From Chloroflexota bacterium (GTDB lineage: Bacteria > Chloroflexota > UBA6077), in assembly GCA_023380955.1 (NCBI GenBank), contig JAMCTB010000112.1, forward strand, positions 1-8,671: a DNA stretch of 8,671 nucleotides, given 5' to 3'. The first letter of the stretch is position 1. The number at the start of each line of letters is the position of its first letter. The notes under the pieces were generated by a model that saw only the letters and a program-made list of their open reading frames with translations, was not told the DNA's origin and searched no databases. Shown one piece after another: positions 5,873 through 8,671 of the stretch. Position numbers and translations under genes: made by a program.

Positions 5873-7027
5873 ATGAGACTGTACGAGTTCGAGGGCAAGC
5901 AGCTTCTTCAGCAGAACGGCATCCCCGTGCCCCGAGGTCAGGTAGCCACCAGTCCGGCGGAAGCGGCCGTGGCGGCCGCTGCCCTGGGGGATGTGGTGGT
6001 GGTCAAGGCCCAACTGCTAGTGGGCGGCCGCGGCAAGGCAGGGCTGGTGCAGCCGGCCTCCAGCCGCAGGGAGGCGGGCACGGTCGCCGCGAAGATCCTG
6101 GAGTCCAGCCTGGGCGGCCAGAGGGTTCGGAGCGTCTTGATAGAGGAGCGGTTGGCGATCGCCAGGGAGACGTACGTCAGCATCTCCGTGGACCGGCTGG
6201 CGGGAGGCCCCCTGATCCTGGTCTGTGCCGAGGGGGGCGTGGAGATCGAAGAGGTCGCCAAGACCCGCCCCGAGGCCGTGGTTCGGTTCCACCCGGACGT
6301 GCTGAGAGGGCTGAGGGCCTACGAGGCACTTCGGGTGGCCAAGGCCGCGGGCATGGCGGGGGAGGAAGCAGCCTCCTTCGCGCGTTTCCTCCAGCGGCTC
6401 TACTCCGCCTTCTGCCGGATGGATGCCCACCTGCTGGAGGTGAACCCTCTGGTGGCGACCCCCGACGGGCAGCTGTACGCGGCCGACGCCAAGGTGATCC
6501 TGGACGACGATGCCGCCTTCCGGCAGCCCTTCCTGCAGAGCCATCGCGAGGAGACCGGCCTCACCCCCCTGGAGCGGGAGGGCCGGGAGAAGAAGGTCAG
6601 CTACGTCGACCTGGAGGGAGAGGTGGCCATCATGGGGAACGGCGCCGGTCTCGTGCTCTCCCTGCTGGACCTGGTGCGCCACTATGGGGCCCGGCCGGCC
6701 AACTTCCTGGATACCGGCGGCGGGGCCAGTCGAACCAAGGCCAGGGATGCCCTGGGCCTGGTGATGAAGAAGGCGGAGCAGGACCCGAGGGTCAAGTCGA
6801 TCCTGCTGGCTTTCAGCCTCTCCATCTCGCTCCCTGAGGACGCTGCCGGAGGGGTGCTGGACGCCGTGGCCGCCCGGAAGCCCAAGGTGCCCATCTTCGC
6901 CGTGGTTCACGGTACGCGGGCAGGGGTGGGAGAGGAGATGCTCCGGTCGGCGGGGATCGAGGTCTTTCGTTCGATCCAGGAGGCGACCCGCGCGGCGGCG
7001 CGCGCCGCCGTCAGCGCTGAGGACTGA
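5873..7027 (+). CDS. sucC: Succinyl-CoA synthetase beta-subunit-like ATP-grasp acyl-CoA ligase
   Basis: 384 aa, close to E. coli SucC (388). With SucD it would join an acid, CoA and ATP to acyl-CoA, ADP and phosphate; for succinate this is the substrate-level phosphorylation step of the TCA cycle. The N terminus MRLYEFEGKQLLQQNGIPVPRG is typical. ATP-grasp features are intact: VVKAQLLVGGRGKAG (43-57), AEGGVEIEEVA (119-129), LLEVNPLV (187-194) and the AADAK metal-ligand Asp205. The C-terminal domain keeps MGNGAGL (254-260) and NFLDTGGGAS (277-286). Two normally near-invariant stretches differ: NIFGGI-x-RCD is replaced by AFSLSISLPE (313-322), and RLEG-T/N-N by VVHGTR (344-349). The acid substrate may therefore not be succinate, and the symbol is provisional. 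ATG 5873 gives the family N terminus; ATG 5855 is an in-frame alternative. The Shine-Dalgarno is weak. sucD follows 53 bp later. Confidence 0.85.
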   Translation: MRLYEFEGKQLLQQNGIPVPRGQVATSPAEAAVAAAALGDVVVVKAQLLVGGRGKAGLVQPASSRREAGTVAAKILESSLGGQRVRSVLIEERLAIARETYVSISVDRLAGGPLILVCAEGGVEIEEVAKTRPEAVVRFHPDVLRGLRAYEALRVAKAAGMAGEEAASFARFLQRLYSAFCRMDAHLLEVNPLVATPDGQLYAADAKVILDDDAAFRQPFLQSHREETGLTPLEREGREKKVSYVDLEGEVAIMGNGAGLVLSLLDLVRHYGARPANFLDTGGGASRTKARDALGLVMKKAEQDPRVKSILLAFSLSISLPEDAAGGVLDAVAARKPKVPIFAVVHGTRAGVGEEMLRSAGIEVFRSIQEATRAAARAAVSAED

Positions 7028-7080
7028 GGACCGATCGGGACGGCCTTGCCCAGTCCCCGGTCCCACTACTGGAGGCCTGC

Positions 7081-7950
7081 ATGTCTATTCTCGTCGATGC
7101 GAGCACTCGGGTCCTGGTTCAGGGGGCCACCGGGCGCTTTGGACAGATCCAGACCAAGCTGATGCTGGACTACGGCACCAAGATCGTTGCCGGAGTCACG
7201 CCGGGGAAGGGCGGCCAGGAGGTGCTGGGAGTCCCTATATACGACACCATCGCCGAGGCCAGGACGGAGCATCCCTTCGACGCCTCGGTCATCTACGTCC
7301 CCGCCCCCTACACCCTGGACGCGGCGGTGGAGGCGATCGAGAGCGACATCCCCCTGGTGGTGGTGATCACCGAGGGGGTGCCGGTGCACGACGCCATGAA
7401 GGTCCGGGCCCTGGCCAAGGAGCGGGGTAGCTGGGTCATCGGCCCCAACTGCCCCGGGATCATCACCCCCGGCCAGACCAGTCTCGGGATGTACCCCCCC
7501 ACCTGTGCCATGCCCGGTGTGGTGGGCGTGGCCTCCCGCAGCGGCACCCTCTGCTTCGAGGTGACCAAGCTGATGGTCGAGGCCGGGATAGGGCAGACCA
7601 GCTGCGTGGGGATCGGGGGCGACCCGGTCATCGGGACCAACTTCGTGGAGTACCTGAAGCTGTTCGAGGAGGACCCCGAGACCAGGGCGGTGGTGATGAT
7701 CGGCGAGTTGGGCGGCAACCAGGAGGAGCACGCCACCCGGTTCATCGCCGAGATGACCAAGCCGGTGATCGCCTTCATCAGCGGCAAGACGGCGCCCGCG
7801 GAGAAGCGGATGGGCCACGCCGGGGCGATCTCCTCCGAGGGGAGCGGGGTGGCGGCGGACAAGGTGAAGGCGCTGGAAGCCGCGGGGGTGAGGATGGCCG
7901 ACACCCTGAACGACATCGTCCGCCTCACGGCCGAGGCGCTGGGAAGATAA
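7081..7950 (+). CDS. sucD: Succinyl-CoA synthetase alpha subunit
   Basis: 289 aa, the same size as E. coli SucD and collinear with it. This subunit binds CoA and carries the phosphohistidine intermediate. Seen: [21 protein letters not shown], the Rossmann-like CoA-binding start; GVTPGKGG (38-45); [31 protein letters not shown] (120-131); SRSGTL (152-157); GIGGDP; IGELGG with Glu209, which contacts the active His in this family; and KRMGHAGAI with His246, at the same number as the phosphorylated His of E. coli. All catalytic landmarks are present, in contrast to the altered sucC-like partner. GGAGG (7071-7075) lies 5 nt before ATG 7081, an ideal ribosome-binding site. It is the middle gene of a three-gene operon. 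Confidence 0.96.
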   Translation: MSILVDASTRVLVQGATGRFGQIQTKLMLDYGTKIVAGVTPGKGGQEVLGVPIYDTIAEARTEHPFDASVIYVPAPYTLDAAVEAIESDIPLVVVITEGVPVHDAMKVRALAKERGSWVIGPNCPGIITPGQTSLGMYPPTCAMPGVVGVASRSGTLCFEVTKLMVEAGIGQTSCVGIGGDPVIGTNFVEYLKLFEEDPETRAVVMIGELGGNQEEHATRFIAEMTKPVIAFISGKTAPAEKRMGHAGAISSEGSGVAADKVKALEAAGVRMADTLNDIVRLTAEALGR

Positions 7951-7982
7951 CCGAGCTGCCTGAACCACGGAGGTTATCGCAG

Positions 7983-8489
7983 GTGCCATTGATCGCCTAT
8001 AAGGGCATAATGCCGAAGGTGGCCGAGGACGTCTTCATCGCCGAGGGAGCCCTGGTGATCGGCGACGTCACCATCGGACCCGGCAGCAGCATCTGGTACA
8101 ACACGGTGGTCCGGGGCGACATCGCCCCCATCACCATCGGCCGGGACTGCAACATCCAGGACAACAGCACGATCCACGTGGCCCCGGGGGCGCCGACGGT
8201 AATCGGCGACGGCGTGTCCGTCGGCCATAACGCCGTGATCCACGGCTGCACCGTGGGCGGCGGGTCGCTCATAGCCATCCATGCGGTGGTGCTCACCGGC
8301 GCGGTGATCGGCGCTGGTAGTATGGTGGGGGCCGGCGCGGTGGTGGGCGAGAACAGGGCGATCCCGCCCCGCAGCCTGGTGCTGGGGGTGCCCGGCAAGG
8401 TCGTGAGGGAGTTGACGGAGGAGGACGTGGCCCGCATGGCCCGCACCACCCAACACTACGTGACCCTGGCCCGAGAGCACAAGCCGTAG
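7983..8489 (+). CDS. Gamma-carbonic anhydrase family / PaaY-YrdA-like hexapeptide-repeat protein
   Basis: 168 aa, built of left-handed beta-helix hexapeptide repeats (about 18-140: VFIAEGALVIGDVTIGPGSSIW...). The three zinc-ligand histidines of the gamma class are present: His65 (NSTIHV), His82 and His87 (VGHNAVIHGC). So are Arg44 and Asp46 (VVRGD) and Gln59-Asp60. A short C-terminal helix follows at about 143-165. The family includes genuine carbonic anhydrases, the thioesterase PaaY and many members without shown activity. The acidic loop of archaeal Cam with its proton-shuttle Glu is not evident, as in the Cam-H/YrdA type. Where relatives usually read IGMGA, this one reads IAIHA (97-101), placing an extra His100. 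Start GTG 7983 is supported by GGAGG (7969-7973), 9 nt upstream. It lies 32 bp after sucD, probably in the same operon. Its stop codon lies inside a GTAGGGGCG repeat end. Confidence 0.9.
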   Translation: MPLIAYKGIMPKVAEDVFIAEGALVIGDVTIGPGSSIWYNTVVRGDIAPITIGRDCNIQDNSTIHVAPGAPTVIGDGVSVGHNAVIHGCTVGGGSLIAIHAVVLTGAVIGAGSMVGAGAVVGENRAIPPRSLVLGVPGKVVRELTEEDVARMARTTQHYVTLAREHKP

Positions 8490-8527
8490 GGGCGGGCTCC
8501 TGCCGGCGAAGGCTGCCGGCGGCAGGG
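8486..8527. repeat. GTAGGGGCG motif and GC-rich stem-loop after the carbonic anhydrase gene
   Basis: GTAGGGGCG (8486-8494) is identical to the first nine bases of the double-hairpin repeat at 2795, and its TAG is the stop codon of the preceding gene. It is followed by a GC-rich stem-loop: CTGCCG (8500-8505) with CGGCAG (8520-8525), extendable by two pairs. The alternative pairing GCCGGC (8502-8507) with GCCGGC (8515-8520) has a 7-nt loop. No U-tract follows, so an intrinsic terminator is uncertain. Confidence 0.45.
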
Positions 8528-8541
8528 CACTGGGAATGGCT

Positions 8542-8569
8542 GCGGGAGCGACCGGCCGGTCGACCCCGC
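8542..8569. repeat. 28-bp palindrome with a perfect 14-bp core
   Basis: CGACCGGCCGGTCG (8549-8562) is a perfect palindrome without spacer. It is flanked by GCGGG (8542-8546) and CCCGC (8565-8569), which also pair, with two mismatched positions between. A spacerless core is a poor RNA hairpin but suits a dimeric DNA-binding protein or a cruciform. Confidence 0.6.
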
Positions 8570-8597
8570 TAACCGACTTAGTGCGCCGTTCCTGAAG

Positions 8598-8671
8598 TAG
8601 GGCAGGGGTTTTATCCCCCGCCGCTGGCCGCACATGTGACACCGGGCGGCGGGGCATAAGACCCCGCCCTA
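8598..8671. repeat. 74-bp double-hairpin palindromic repeat at the window edge
   Basis: The ends TAGGGC (8598-8603) and GCCCTA (8666-8671) are exact complements. The left half folds as GGC-A-GGGG / CCCC-C-GCC (8601-8622, loop TTTTAT). The right half folds as GGCGGGG / CCCCGCC (8648-8668, loop CATAAGA). The loops are complementary apart from one G-U pair. The palindrome CACATGTG (8631-8638) lies exactly at the symmetry centre. The design matches the repeat at 2795-2847 though the sequence differs. The element may continue beyond the window. Confidence 0.65.

Noticed and set aside
5621..6013. 130-aa minus-strand frame between the control region and sucC
   Set aside because: It lies antisense to the sucC start and the predicted promoter, with no motif and no good start signal.

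Overview
The window is GC-rich (well above 60% by eye). It carries ordinary bacterial housekeeping genes separated by short gaps full of inverted repeats. Three things suggest a deep-branching, GC-rich and possibly thermophilic bacterium, with Chloroflexota the best guess: a eukaryote/archaeon-like IF2B-family protein, a membrane-anchored Pro/Thr-rich stalk protein, and GTAGGGGCG-type palindromic repeats set beside stop codons. This is inference; there is no rRNA or other taxonomic marker.

Left part (1-1029): the 5' end of an IF2B/ribose-1,5-bisphosphate isomerase-family gene runs leftward off the edge. It is divergent from clpS, the ClpAP/ClpCP adaptor gene. The 42-bp gap holds a good clpS promoter so close to the ATG that the transcript may be leaderless.

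Middle part (1030-4586): a strong promoter drives serA (phosphoglycerate dehydrogenase, first step of serine synthesis). After serA come a 53-bp double-hairpin repeat, a 212-aa membrane-anchored Pro/Thr/Ala-rich protein, an HD-domain phosphohydrolase and an 80-aa protein of unknown family, all co-directional and closely spaced. A stand-alone GAF-domain gene (4665-5252) converges on them.

Control region (5256-5872): about 617 bp without a convincing gene. It holds a promoter for the GAF gene with a leader of about 280 nt, a small AT-rich island with two DnaA-box-like 9-mers 20 bp apart, and a promoter for the rightward operon.

Right part (5873-8489): sucC-like, sucD and a gamma-carbonic-anhydrase-family gene form a tight operon. 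SucD is canonical (phosphorylated His246). The SucC-like subunit keeps its ATP-grasp motifs but has lost two loops that are normally near-invariant in its CoA-ligase domain, so the acid it activates may not be succinate.

Tail (8490-8671): non-coding, with three inverted-repeat structures in a row. The last has the same double-hairpin design as the repeat after serA. I found no tRNA, rRNA, CRISPR array, transposase or phage gene. The best candidates for something undescribed are the double-hairpin repeats with complementary loops and the divergent SucC-like ligase.
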